A stretch of DNA of 64,000 bases from Phaeobacter italicus (GTDB lineage: Bacteria; Pseudomonadota; Alphaproteobacteria; Rhodobacterales; Rhodobacteraceae): assembly GCF_001258055.1 (NCBI RefSeq), contig NZ_CVRM01000036.1, positions 85,760 through 149,759 on the forward strand, given 5' to 3'. Below the pieces are notes generated by a model. The model saw only the letters and a list, made by a program, of their open reading frames with translations. It searched no databases and had not been told where the DNA came from. Position 1 is the first letter of the stretch; the number at the start of each line of letters is the position of its first letter. The translations under genes and the position numbers were made by a program. Shown here in pieces: positions 43,181-51,598 of this stretch.

Positions 43181-45358
43181 ATGACAACGCAACTATCACG
43201 TCGTGGTTTTCTGAAAACCGCTGCTGCTGCAGGCGCCGTCCTTTATGTCGGTGTCCAGGCCGATGGGGCGATGGCGGCCTCAAAATCTGCCAACGCATTG
43301 CTCAACCCTTTTGTGAAGATTGACAGCGATGGAAATGTCATCGCTATCGTCAAGCACTTTGAAATGGGGCAAGGCCCTGCAACCGGCCTCACCACGCTTG
43401 TCGCAGAAGAGTTGGGGGTGAGCATGGATCAGATCAGCTATGAGTTCGCGCCATCTGACGCTTCGGTCTACAACAACCTCCTGTTCGGCCCCTTTCAGGG
43501 GACAGGAGGCTCAACTGCGATGGCAAATTCCTGGATGCAGTATCGCACCGCCGGCGCCAATGCCCGCGAAATGTTGATCAAAGCCGCCGCGCGCGACTGG
43601 GGTATCGACGCTGCTGAACTTGATATCCAGAACGGTCAGATCATCGGTGCTGGAAACGCTGCCCCACTAGGCGAGTTTGTGACCGCAGCTGCAGATTTCG
43701 CACCTTCTGAAACGCCCCGTTTGCGAGATCCGTCAGAGTGGAAGATCATCGGCAAAGCCAGCACCAGGCGCAAAGACAGTCCGATCAAGATCAACGGCGA
43801 AGCCAAGTTTGCGATGGATGTCCAGCTCGACAATCAGATGGTGGTGATGATCAAGCGAACCCCGCAACGCGGCGGTACTGTTGCAAGTTTCGATGACAGC
43901 GCTGCCCGTGAGGTGAAAGGCTTCATCATGGCGCAGACACTGCCGACCAATCATGGTGTGGCAGTTTATGCCGAAACTACTTGGGCCGCGATGCAGGCTC
44001 GCAATGCACTGAATGTGGATTGGGATCTGTCCGCCGCCGAAAACAGGTCATCGCAAGACATCCGAGATGAGATCATGGCAGCGCTGGACGCTGATCCTGT
44101 TTTCAATGTGAACCAGGCAGATCTGGCATCAGTGCGCAGCACTGTCGACGGCGCGGCCAAAGTTGTCGAGAAAACCTTCTACTTTCCGCTGCTTGCCCAT
44201 GCGCCGATGGAGCCGCTCAACTGTACGATTGAACAAACAGAGGAAGGCGACATCGTCTTGCATGATGGCGCACAGATGCCGACCGGGCCGCATATGGCCT
44301 ACCAGCAGATCTTTGGGCTGCCTGCGGACAAAATCCACATCAACACAATGCTGGCCGGCGGGTCTTTTGGTCGCCGCGCTACACCGGATGCAGATTACCA
44401 GGTAGAGGCGGGTCTGGCCTTTGTGATGACTGACCGATCACGCCCGGTCAAACTGGTCTGGGACCGCGAAGATGACATCCGGGGCGGATATTATCGCCCC
44501 GCTTTCGGCCATAAGGTGCGCGTTGGACTGGACGAAGCCGGCACGATCGTTGGCTGGGAACATCAGGTCGCGGGGCAGTCGATCATGAAAGGCACATCCT
44601 TTGAAGGGTTTGCCGTACGCGATGGTATCGACCATTCCTCTGTCGAGGGTATCGCAGACAGCCCCTACACCATTCCGGGCCAGGCGCTTGGCCTTACCGA
44701 TACGGAGAAAGCCACATCGGTTCTGTGGTGGCGGTCTGTTGGCCACACACACACCGCTTACGTGATGGAAGTGATGATGGATTTGGCCGCGCGTGCCGCG
44801 GGCAAGGATCCTGTCGAATTCCGTCTGGCTTACCTGACAGGAGAAGGTGACGCCGAGCGAAAGGCCGGCGCGCTGAAACTTGCCGCCGAAAAGGCGGGAT
44901 GGGGCAACGCCGCACCTGGCCGGGTGCAGGGCATTGCCGTTCACAAATCCTTTGGCTCCTACGTTGCCGAGGTGGTGGAACTTTCTGGCAATCTGGATGA
45001 TGGGATTGTGATCGAAAAGGTCACCGCTGCCGTGGACTGCGGCATTGCGGTGAACCCTGACGTGATCAAGGCCCAGATCGAGGGTGGCATCGCCTATGGC
45101 ATTGGTCATGCGATGCGCGACCAGATCACCTTGGACGGCGGTGCTGTCGAGCAGTCAAACTTTCCCGACTACGAGCCACTGAGGATTTCCGATATTAAAG
45201 AGATCGAAACCCATATCGTGGCCTCGGCTGAGGCGCCGACCGGCATTGGTGAGCCGGGAACGCCGCCGTCCGCACCCGCATTGGCGAACGCCATCGCGCA
45301 GTTGGATGTCGTCGTTGCCGAACTGCCGATGGCGGAAAACGGCGTTTCCTTCGCCTGA
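43181..45358 (+). CDS. molybdopterin-binding large subunit (IorB type), Tat-exported
   Basis: The 725-residue protein opens with a twin-arginine signal (SRRGFLKTAAAAGAVLYVGV), so the folded enzyme is exported to the periplasm, probably carrying the small subunit with it. Moco-domain landmarks include GQGPATGLTTLVAEELGV, GTGGSTAMANSW, GGSFGRRATPDADYQ, and the C-terminal GIGEPGTPPSAPALANAI with the catalytic Glu. The enzyme hydroxylates N-heterocycles or oxidises aldehydes; the exact substrate is open. It is coupled to the Fe-S subunit and ends at a strong terminator. No XdhC/CoxI-type maturation gene is adjacent. Confidence 0.88.
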   Translation: MTTQLSRRGFLKTAAAAGAVLYVGVQADGAMAASKSANALLNPFVKIDSDGNVIAIVKHFEMGQGPATGLTTLVAEELGVSMDQISYEFAPSDASVYNNLLFGPFQGTGGSTAMANSWMQYRTAGANAREMLIKAAARDWGIDAAELDIQNGQIIGAGNAAPLGEFVTAAADFAPSETPRLRDPSEWKIIGKASTRRKDSPIKINGEAKFAMDVQLDNQMVVMIKRTPQRGGTVASFDDSAAREVKGFIMAQTLPTNHGVAVYAETTWAAMQARNALNVDWDLSAAENRSSQDIRDEIMAALDADPVFNVNQADLASVRSTVDGAAKVVEKTFYFPLLAHAPMEPLNCTIEQTEEGDIVLHDGAQMPTGPHMAYQQIFGLPADKIHINTMLAGGSFGRRATPDADYQVEAGLAFVMTDRSRPVKLVWDREDDIRGGYYRPAFGHKVRVGLDEAGTIVGWEHQVAGQSIMKGTSFEGFAVRDGIDHSSVEGIADSPYTIPGQALGLTDTEKATSVLWWRSVGHTHTAYVMEVMMDLAARAAGKDPVEFRLAYLTGEGDAERKAGALKLAAEKAGWGNAAPGRVQGIAVHKSFGSYVAEVVELSGNLDDGIVIEKVTAAVDCGIAVNPDVIKAQIEGGIAYGIGHAMRDQITLDGGAVEQSNFPDYEPLRISDIKEIETHIVASAEAPTGIGEPGTPPSAPALANAIAQLDVVVAELPMAENGVSFA

Positions 45359-45366
45359 CAAAAGCA

Positions 45367-45400
45367 ACCGCAGCACGGGATGCCCTGTGCTGCGGTTTTC
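45367..45400 (+). terminator. intrinsic terminator after the molybdenum hydroxylase
   Basis: AACCGCAGCACGGG (45367-45380) pairs with CCCTGTGCTGCGGTT (45384-45398) with one bulged T and a 3-base loop, followed by TTCC. From there to 45548 I see nothing coding or structured. Confidence 0.82.
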
Positions 45401-45548
45401 CGTTGGTTCATTCCAGCACTCTGGACGACCTCCTCGCGGCCCAGATCTGTGTCCGAAGCCTTCACGTCACCTGAAAGCCATCAAAACAGGAAGAATGCCA
45501 TCGCAGTTTGGAACGACTGCGTTTTCAGCAGTCTGACGGGCGGGTTGC

Positions 45549-46403
45549 TCAGGCCCGGTGCACTGCCTGAGTTTGACTGCCCAGCCCTTCAATTCCGAGG
45601 CGCATGGTTTCTCCGCCTTTCAGATAGACGGGTGGGGTTTGCCCCATGCCCACACCGGGTGGCGTGCCAGTGGAAATGATGTCTCCTGGCTGCAGGCTCA
45701 TGAACTGGCTGCAATAGGATATGAGATGCGGCACCTTGTAGACCATCGTCGCGGTAGATCCGTCCTGATACCGTTTGCCATCAACATCCAGCCACATGTG
45801 TAGGCCGTTGTAATCCTCCACCTCGTCCGGTGTCACGAGCCAGGGGCCAATCGGTCCAAAGGTATCATTCCCCTTGCCCTTGTCCCAAGTGCCCGCACGA
45901 TTGAGCTGATAGTCACGCTCTGAAATATCATTGACGACACAGAACCCTGCGACATGGCTCAAGGCGTCGGCCTCATCAATATACTTCCCGCCCCTGCCGA
46001 TCACGATGCCCAGTTCGACCTCCCAATCGGTTTTCTCTGACCCCCGCGGGATCTCGACGGCGTCATCTGGCCCGCAAATGGCTGAGGTCCATTTGCCAAA
46101 GATCACTGGCTCTGGCGGAATATCCATCCCCGCTTCTTCTGCATGGTCTGCATAGTTCAATCCAATGCAGATGAACTTGCCAGTTCGCCCTACACAGGGG
46201 CCAATGCGAAGATCTTTCTGAGGGGTGCCCGCCACCACCGGGAGGGTCGAAATATCAAGCGCACGAAGTTCGGCCATCCTTTCTGGCAGAAGAGTATCAC
46301 CTGCAATATCAGCGACATGCGCGGAAAGATCGCGTACCCGCCCCTCTGCATCCAATACCCCGGGCTTCTCCGCACCTGGTGCCCCAAATCGCAGCAGTTT
46401 CAT
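45549..46403 (-). CDS. fumarylacetoacetate hydrolase family protein
   Basis: The 284-residue protein has the FAH fold: IGLNYADHAEEAGMDIPPEP (residues about 75-94) with the active-site His, SEKTDWEVELGIVIGRGGKY (about 122-141) with the two metal-binding Glu residues, and the catalytic-loop KGKGNDTFGPIGPW, ending STGTPPGVGMG. Members hydrolyse acylpyruvates or decarboxylate oxaloacetate, and some act as ureidoglycolate lyases. It follows betI by 72 bases on the same strand, so it could be read from the bet promoter, but no link to betaine metabolism is established. Confidence 0.85.
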   Translation of the reverse strand: MKLLRFGAPGAEKPGVLDAEGRVRDLSAHVADIAGDTLLPERMAELRALDISTLPVVAGTPQKDLRIGPCVGRTGKFICIGLNYADHAEEAGMDIPPEPVIFGKWTSAICGPDDAVEIPRGSEKTDWEVELGIVIGRGGKYIDEADALSHVAGFCVVNDISERDYQLNRAGTWDKGKGNDTFGPIGPWLVTPDEVEDYNGLHMWLDVDGKRYQDGSTATMVYKVPHLISYCSQFMSLQPGDIISTGTPPGVGMGQTPPVYLKGGETMRLGIEGLGSQTQAVHRA

Positions 46404-46475
46404 AACGTCCCTCTCTCAAACCAGCGTCCAGACGCTCTGACCGTACAGATATCCAGTTGGTGGAAAAGGCAAAAA

Positions 46476-47081
46476 TTACCGGCTTGGTTGGCTCTGGCCG
46501 TCTAGCGGCGCATGGGCTGCCAAAAGAGCATCAAGCGCGGTCTTTACCTTGTCCGCAGCCGCCGGATCAGGACCATCGCGCCGCAGGGCAGCGCGCAAAT
46601 AGACACCGTCAATCAGCGCGGAGAGGACTGGCTCCACCTCCTGCGGTTGTTGGCAGACAAAACGGAGATCATGCAGAAGGTTGCTGCGCAACCGCTGCTG
46701 ATAGGTTCGCAGCAAATGTCGCGCTTCCGGATTGCTTTGGGCCAGCGCATAAAAACTCAGCCAGGCAGAGGTTTTGCGTCGGTCAAAAACGTGATCCTCA
46801 AAATTGGCAGCGATAATCGCGCAAAGTCGTTGATAAGGCGTCTCGGCCTTACGCAAGCCGGCCGCAACCCGTTGGGAAAACACCGCAAGAATGTGACGCA
46901 TCGCAGCAATCAGCATCTGATCCTTACTGCCGAAATAGTGATGCGCCAAACCGCTGCTCATTCCCGCGCGTCGGGCGATGCTGGAAACGGTTACATCCAG
47001 AGATCCTGCCTCTCCGATCTCGTCAATGACCGCACCGATCAGATCGGCGCGACGTTTTGGCTCCATTCCTTGTTTTGGCAT
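46476..47081 (-). CDS. betI: TetR-family repressor BetI
   Basis: This 201-residue protein starts KQGMEPKRRADLIGAVIDEI and has the TetR helix-turn-helix VSSIARRAGMSSGLAHHYFG, which is close to BetI of other proteobacteria, as are FSQRVAAGLRKAETPYQRLC and RKTSAWLSFYALAQSNPEAR. BetI represses betaine synthesis genes and is relieved by choline. The start at 47081 is chosen because family members begin Met-Pro-Lys; the longer frame upstream overlaps betC. It follows betC by 23 bases. No betA or betB gene adjoins it in this window. Confidence 0.9.
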   Translation of the reverse strand: MPKQGMEPKRRADLIGAVIDEIGEAGSLDVTVSSIARRAGMSSGLAHHYFGSKDQMLIAAMRHILAVFSQRVAAGLRKAETPYQRLCAIIAANFEDHVFDRRKTSAWLSFYALAQSNPEARHLLRTYQQRLRSNLLHDLRFVCQQPQEVEPVLSALIDGVYLRAALRRDGPDPAAADKVKTALDALLAAHAPLDGQSQPSR

Positions 47082-47104
47082 TGCACACCCTCCGTCGCCG
47101 TTTG

Positions 47105-48613
47105 TCAGCCCCCTCGCGGGAAGCGCGCGTTTTCTTCGACCACATTCAGGTCCATATGGTTGCGCATATACCGTTCGCTCGCCTTTTGCAGCGGTTGATA
47201 GTCCCAAGGGAAATAACCACCTTCGCGCAGCGCCTCATATACGATCCAACGACGCGCCTGGCTCTCACGAACGTCAGCGTCAAATCTGTCCAAATCCCAT
47301 CTCTCATCTGCCATCGATTTGAGTTGATCCAGAGTGTCACGATAAGCTGGATCTTTCGCCAGGTTGTTCAGCTCGTGCGGATCCGCTTCCAGATCAAAGA
47401 GCTGATCCGGATCAAGCGTGCACAGGTTCAGCTTCCAACGGCCCAGTCGCAAAGACACCATCGGCGCATAAGAGGCCTCAGCAGCGTATTCCATCGCGAC
47501 CGGCGTGCTGCGGACACCGCCCTGACCAAGCGGCACCAGTGTTTCGCCAGATGTCCAGGGCATCACCTCTTCCATACTGACACCGGCCAGATCACATAAC
47601 GTTGGGCAAACATCGATGTTGGAAACCGGTGTTTCCACCAGGCCAGGCGCCATTTGCGGTGCACAAACCATCAAGGGCACGCGCGCAGACCCTTCATAAA
47701 AACTCATCTTGAACCAAAGACCGCGCTCTCCCAGCATGTCGCCGTGATCGGAAACAAACAGGATGATTGCCTCTTGCCGGGTGTTTTCCAGCGCCTCCAT
47801 CACCTCTCCGATCTTGTCGTCCAGATAGGAAATATTGGCAAAATACGCCCTGCGGGAACGGCGGATATCTTCTTCTGTAATGGTGAAGTTTCGCCAGTCG
47901 TTGGCGTCAAAGATCCGCTTTGCATGGGGGTCATGATTGTCATAGCCAAGATCTGCAACCTCTGGCAGCAAATGATCGCAGTCCTCGTACAGATCCCAGT
48001 ACTTCTTGCGCGCCACATAGGGGTCATGGGGATGGGTAAAGGAGACGGTCAATGCCCACGGACGATCATCCTTGCCACGGGCTAGATCATAGATCTTTTG
48101 GGTGGCGTGAAAGGCAACTTCGTCATCAAATTCCATCTGGTTTGAGATTTCCGCAACACCGGCTCCGGTGACAGAACCCATGTTGTGGTACCACCAGTCA
48201 ATCCGCTCTCCTGGCTTGCGATAATCCGGCGTCCAACCAAAATCAGGCGGGTAGATGTCGGTGGTCAACCTGTCCTCGAATCCATGCAGTTGGTCAGGGC
48301 CCACAAAATGCATCTTGCCGGACAAGCAGGTGTAGTACCCCGCCCGGCGCAGATGATGTGCATAAGTCGGGATCGAAGAGGCAAACTCTGCCGCGTTGTC
48401 ATAGACCCGTGTCGCTGAGGGAAGCTGACCAGACATAAAGCTCGCCCGGCCCGGCGCACAAAGCGGGGAAGCGGTATAGGCGTTGCGAAAGCGCGTGGAC
48501 CGTTCGGCCAGTTTCTTCAGATTCGGGGCATGAAGCCAGTCAGCGGGGCCATCCGGGAACAATGTGCCATTCAGCTGATCCACCATGAAAATAAGGATGT
48601 TGGGTCGGGTCAT
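47105..48613 (-). CDS. betC: choline-sulfatase BetC
   Basis: The 502-residue type I sulfatase opens RPNILIFMVDQLNG with a metal Asp. Cys52 in the ASPLCAPGRAS motif is the residue converted to formylglycine, and a further metal site is in ILFVSDHGDMLGERGLWFK. The C-terminal RWIVYEALREGGYFPWDYQP is typical of choline sulfatases. It hydrolyses choline-O-sulfate to choline and sulfate; with no signal peptide it acts in the cytoplasm. The bet order betC-betI is conserved in alphaproteobacteria. The formylglycine-generating enzyme is not in the window. Confidence 0.94.
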   Translation of the reverse strand: MTRPNILIFMVDQLNGTLFPDGPADWLHAPNLKKLAERSTRFRNAYTASPLCAPGRASFMSGQLPSATRVYDNAAEFASSIPTYAHHLRRAGYYTCLSGKMHFVGPDQLHGFEDRLTTDIYPPDFGWTPDYRKPGERIDWWYHNMGSVTGAGVAEISNQMEFDDEVAFHATQKIYDLARGKDDRPWALTVSFTHPHDPYVARKKYWDLYEDCDHLLPEVADLGYDNHDPHAKRIFDANDWRNFTITEEDIRRSRRAYFANISYLDDKIGEVMEALENTRQEAIILFVSDHGDMLGERGLWFKMSFYEGSARVPLMVCAPQMAPGLVETPVSNIDVCPTLCDLAGVSMEEVMPWTSGETLVPLGQGGVRSTPVAMEYAAEASYAPMVSLRLGRWKLNLCTLDPDQLFDLEADPHELNNLAKDPAYRDTLDQLKSMADERWDLDRFDADVRESQARRWIVYEALREGGYFPWDYQPLQKASERYMRNHMDLNVVEENARFPRGG

Positions 48614-48705
48614 CGATGTCTCCCTGTTCGCTCTCTCGTGCGTTCACCCCTTAGAAGGGTAAATAATGACAGGCCGGTTGGCTTTCTGCGCGATGCTGGT
48701 TTTTA

Positions 48706-48723
48706 TTGACTAATGAGTCAATC
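48706..48723. promoter_or_regulatory. candidate BetI operator upstream of betC
   Basis: ATTGACT (48706-48712) and AGTCAAT (48717-48723) are perfect 7-bp arms with a 4-base spacer, 93 bases upstream of the betC start. Arms beginning ATTGA are in keeping with BetI-type sites, and the repressor gene is in the same operon. Confidence 0.6.
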
Positions 48724-48739
48724 AATAAAAAAATCCGAC

Positions 48740-48769
48740 AAAAAAAGGGGCACAGCTTTGCCGTGCCCC
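48740..48769 (-). terminator. intrinsic terminator of the dimethylglycine dehydrogenase-like gene
   Basis: GGGGCAC (48747-48753) and GTGCCCC (48763-48769) form a 7-bp stem; on the minus strand it is followed by a run of seven T (complement of 48740-48746). It separates the upstream gene from betCI. Confidence 0.88.
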
Positions 48770-48791
48770 AATCCAATTTCGGTAGGTCTGA

Positions 48792-51212
48792 TCAGCCGCG
48801 CAGGACCGCCCCATCTGCATCAAACGGGGGCTCGCTGAGGATCGTTGCCTTGTGCGGGCGCCCCAGCACCATCACATCAACCACATCACCCGGACCCGCA
48901 TTCTTGACGTAGCCTAGCGCCAGGGACATCCCGACGCTGTAGCCATAGGCCCCGCTGGTAACACGCCCAATGCCCTCTCCGTTTTTGAAAATCGGCTCTC
49001 CGCCCGTCGCGTCAGCATTTGAGGCTGAGACGTCTGCCTCGTCCAGATGCAGCAAAACCAGTTGTTCACGTGCAGCGTTTTCCAGGACGGAAACAGCGGC
49101 CGACTTGTTGAGGAAGTCCTTGTCCAGCTTGCACAGACGATCAAGCCCAACCTCCTGCGGCCAATATTCAGGGCTGTATTCCCTACTCCACGAGCCATAG
49201 CCCTTCTCCACCCGCAGCGACATCAGTGCACGGCTCCCTACCGGGCCTGCTGTGAATGGCTGACCTGCCTGCAACAGCGCGGAATAGAGCCGCAGCTGAT
49301 CTTCGCTCTTACAGTGCAGTTCCCAGCCCAGATCGCCTGTAAATGACACCCGCAGCGCCAGAACCTCAATTCCGGCCACCTCGATCATGGCTGAACGCAT
49401 GAACGGGAAATCCTCGGTCGCAAGCGACGTATTGGTCAGCTGCTGGAGCATCTCGCGTGATTTCGGTCCAGCCACGTTAAAGCCGCACATGGCCTCGGTC
49501 ATCGATACGAAACTGGTGCCCTCGGGCAGCGGGACTTCTTTAAAGAACCGCTTGTGATAGCGCTCCGCCATGCCAGAGCCGATCACCCAGAACTCATCCT
49601 CGGCAGTGCGGGTCACTGTGAAATCACCGGCAATACCACCCCGTTTGGAAATAAGTGGGGTCAGGCAAGACCGCCCAACCGTCTTGGGCATGTTGTTGGC
49701 AAAGACCGCATTCAGCCAGTCAGCCGCGCCGGGCCCCTTGCAGCGATATTTGGCGAAGTTGGAAATATCGATGATGCCCGCCCGATCACGCAACATCTTG
49801 CATTCCTCGCCAACGGGCGCCCACCAATTCTGACGCGTGAAGCCGTTGGTATCCTTGGTGCCGGGCTGGTCTGCAAACCACAGCGGGTGTTCCCACCCTG
49901 CATTGAGCCCAAAAACGGCTCCCATCTCTGACTGCAGTTCATAGATCGGACGTGTCCGCGCAGGGCGACCTGCGCTGCGCTCTTCGTTCGGGAAATGGAT
50001 CGCAAAACGATGGGCATATTGATCTTGTACGCGGGCCTTGGTGAATTCCTTCGTCGCCCAGGTATCGAACCGCGCCATATCCCACGCGAACATGTCGTAT
50101 TGGGTTTCCCCTTCAATGATCCACTGCGCCGCCATCAGGCCCATGCCCCCCGATTGCGAAAAACCGGGAATGATGCCGTTGCAACAGAAATAACCCTCAA
50201 GCTCCGGCACGGGGCCCATCAGCACGTTAGAATCCGGCGACCAGATCATCGGGCCGTTGATGACGCGCTTAATGCCTGCCTCACCAACAGCCGGAAGACG
50301 CTCAATCGCGTTCATCATGTTTTCTTCGATCCGTTCCAGATCATCGGGAAAGAGATCATGCGCGAAATCCAGCGGCGTGCCCTCTTCTGCCCAGAACTTC
50401 ATGTCCTTCTCGTAGGCACCAACCAGGAGCCCCTGCCCTTCTTGGCGTAGATAATATTCGCCGTCCCGGTCACTGACAGACGGTAGACGCGATCCGTGTT
50501 CCGCCACATCAGTCATCGTTTCAGTGACGAAATACTGGTGTTCCGTCGGCTGCAAAGGCAATTCCACCCCAGCGAGCGCGGCCACCTCGCGCCCCCAGAG
50601 CCCTGCTGCATTGACCACCCATTTGGTGCGAATGTCACCCTTGGGTGTCTTGACCAGCCAGCTTCCATCATCCTGCTGCTCGGTCGCTGTGACCGGGGTA
50701 AAACGATGGATCTCGGCTCCGCGTTGCCGTGCCCCAACCGCATAGGCGTTCGTGACCCCAGATGGGTCAACGTTGCCGCCATCTGGTTCATACATGACAC
50801 ACCGTATGCCGTCATAGTTGACCAGAGGATTCAGCTTTTTGGCTTCATCAATGCTGATCTCGTAGAAATTCATGCCATAGAGCTTGGCTTTCGCGGCCTG
50901 CAGTTTCAGCTGGTGCTCCCGCTCTTCGGTCTGTGCCAGATACAGAGAGCCCGGCTGAAACACGCCACAGCTCTGCCCGGTCTCTTCCTCAAGCGCGTTA
51001 TAGAGCGTCATGGTGTAGTGCTGGATACGGCTGATATTGGTGCTGTCATGCAAACCATGAATGTTGGCAGCCGCATGCCAGGTCGACCCCGAGGTCAGTT
51101 CATCCCGCTCCAACAGGACGACATCGGACCACCCCAGTTTGGTCAGGTGATAAAGGATGGAACATCCGATCACACCTCCTCCGATGACCACGGCCTGTGC
51201 TTCTGTGCGCAT
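48792..51212 (-). CDS. dimethylglycine/sarcosine dehydrogenase-type flavoprotein with GcvT domain
   Basis: The protein is 806 residues. The N-terminal half is a DAO-type FAD domain with VVIGGGVIGCSILYHLTKLG, and TSGSTWHAAANIHG carries His46, the position of covalent FAD attachment in dimethylglycine and sarcosine dehydrogenases. The C-terminal half (about 430-806) is a folate-binding aminomethyltransferase (GcvT) fold with YRCKGPGAADWLNAVFANNM and FTGDLGWELHCKSEDQLRLY. The enzyme demethylates N,N-dimethylglycine or a related amine and captures the methyl group as methylene-tetrahydrofolate. Its place beside a Rieske amine oxygenase and BetC fits betaine catabolism. It starts at 51212 (Met-Arg-Thr-Glu). 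Confidence 0.88.
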   Translation of the reverse strand: MRTEAQAVVIGGGVIGCSILYHLTKLGWSDVVLLERDELTSGSTWHAAANIHGLHDSTNISRIQHYTMTLYNALEEETGQSCGVFQPGSLYLAQTEEREHQLKLQAAKAKLYGMNFYEISIDEAKKLNPLVNYDGIRCVMYEPDGGNVDPSGVTNAYAVGARQRGAEIHRFTPVTATEQQDDGSWLVKTPKGDIRTKWVVNAAGLWGREVAALAGVELPLQPTEHQYFVTETMTDVAEHGSRLPSVSDRDGEYYLRQEGQGLLVGAYEKDMKFWAEEGTPLDFAHDLFPDDLERIEENMMNAIERLPAVGEAGIKRVINGPMIWSPDSNVLMGPVPELEGYFCCNGIIPGFSQSGGMGLMAAQWIIEGETQYDMFAWDMARFDTWATKEFTKARVQDQYAHRFAIHFPNEERSAGRPARTRPIYELQSEMGAVFGLNAGWEHPLWFADQPGTKDTNGFTRQNWWAPVGEECKMLRDRAGIIDISNFAKYRCKGPGAADWLNAVFANNMPKTVGRSCLTPLISKRGGIAGDFTVTRTAEDEFWVIGSGMAERYHKRFFKEVPLPEGTSFVSMTEAMCGFNVAGPKSREMLQQLTNTSLATEDFPFMRSAMIEVAGIEVLALRVSFTGDLGWELHCKSEDQLRLYSALLQAGQPFTAGPVGSRALMSLRVEKGYGSWSREYSPEYWPQEVGLDRLCKLDKDFLNKSAAVSVLENAAREQLVLLHLDEADVSASNADATGGEPIFKNGEGIGRVTSGAYGYSVGMSLALGYVKNAGPGDVVDVMVLGRPHKATILSEPPFDADGAVLRG

Positions 51213-51356
51213 TTTTGCCCCCTTCAAGAGCCTTGTCGGACAGGTGCGAACGGATTGATGCACCTGTTCCCCCAGTGAATATGTAAAGTCTCGTCAGTGC
51301 CGGCACCCCAGATGGTGCCAGCCGTGTTTCAGCGAAAAATGCCCGTTTGCGACATT

Positions 51357-51596
51357 TCAGAAAGTTAGCCGTTTGGCTCGTCCGCGTTCTGCAAGGCGGG
51401 CGTTCAGCGGATCCGCCTCTGCAGCGCCTGCTTCCAGTGCAAAGACAAAGGCGTGTGTCAGATAGAAACAGGCCCGGTCGATTTCACCCGCCACCTCTGC
51501 CTGATCGCCCGCCAAGGTATAGAGCCGGATCAGCGCAGTCGTATCGGTCTCCGCATGCGCCTTTAGAAGGGCCCGCTCGAGTTCGGCGCTGTTCAT
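51357..51596 (-). CDS. small helical protein of unknown function in the Rieske operon
   Basis: This 79-residue, mostly helical, acidic-to-neutral protein (SAELERALLKAHAETDTTAL, then FYLTHAFVFALEAGAAEADP) has no cysteines or metal motif. It is a real gene by position: AAGGG sits six bases before its ATG and it begins two bases after the ALDH stop, so it is the fourth cistron after the Rieske oxygenase and ALDH. The helix-pair pattern resembles a single TPR-like unit. I do not recognise a function. Confidence 0.65.
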   Translation of the reverse strand: MNSAELERALLKAHAETDTTALIRLYTLAGDQAEVAGEIDRACFYLTHAFVFALEAGAAEADPLNARLAERGRAKRLTF

Positions 51597-51598
51597 AG

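Noticed and set aside
51302..51319. GGCACC/GGTGCC hairpin after the 79-residue gene as a terminator
   Set aside because: The stem is only 6 bp and there is no T tract on the minus strand, so it is too weak to list as a feature.
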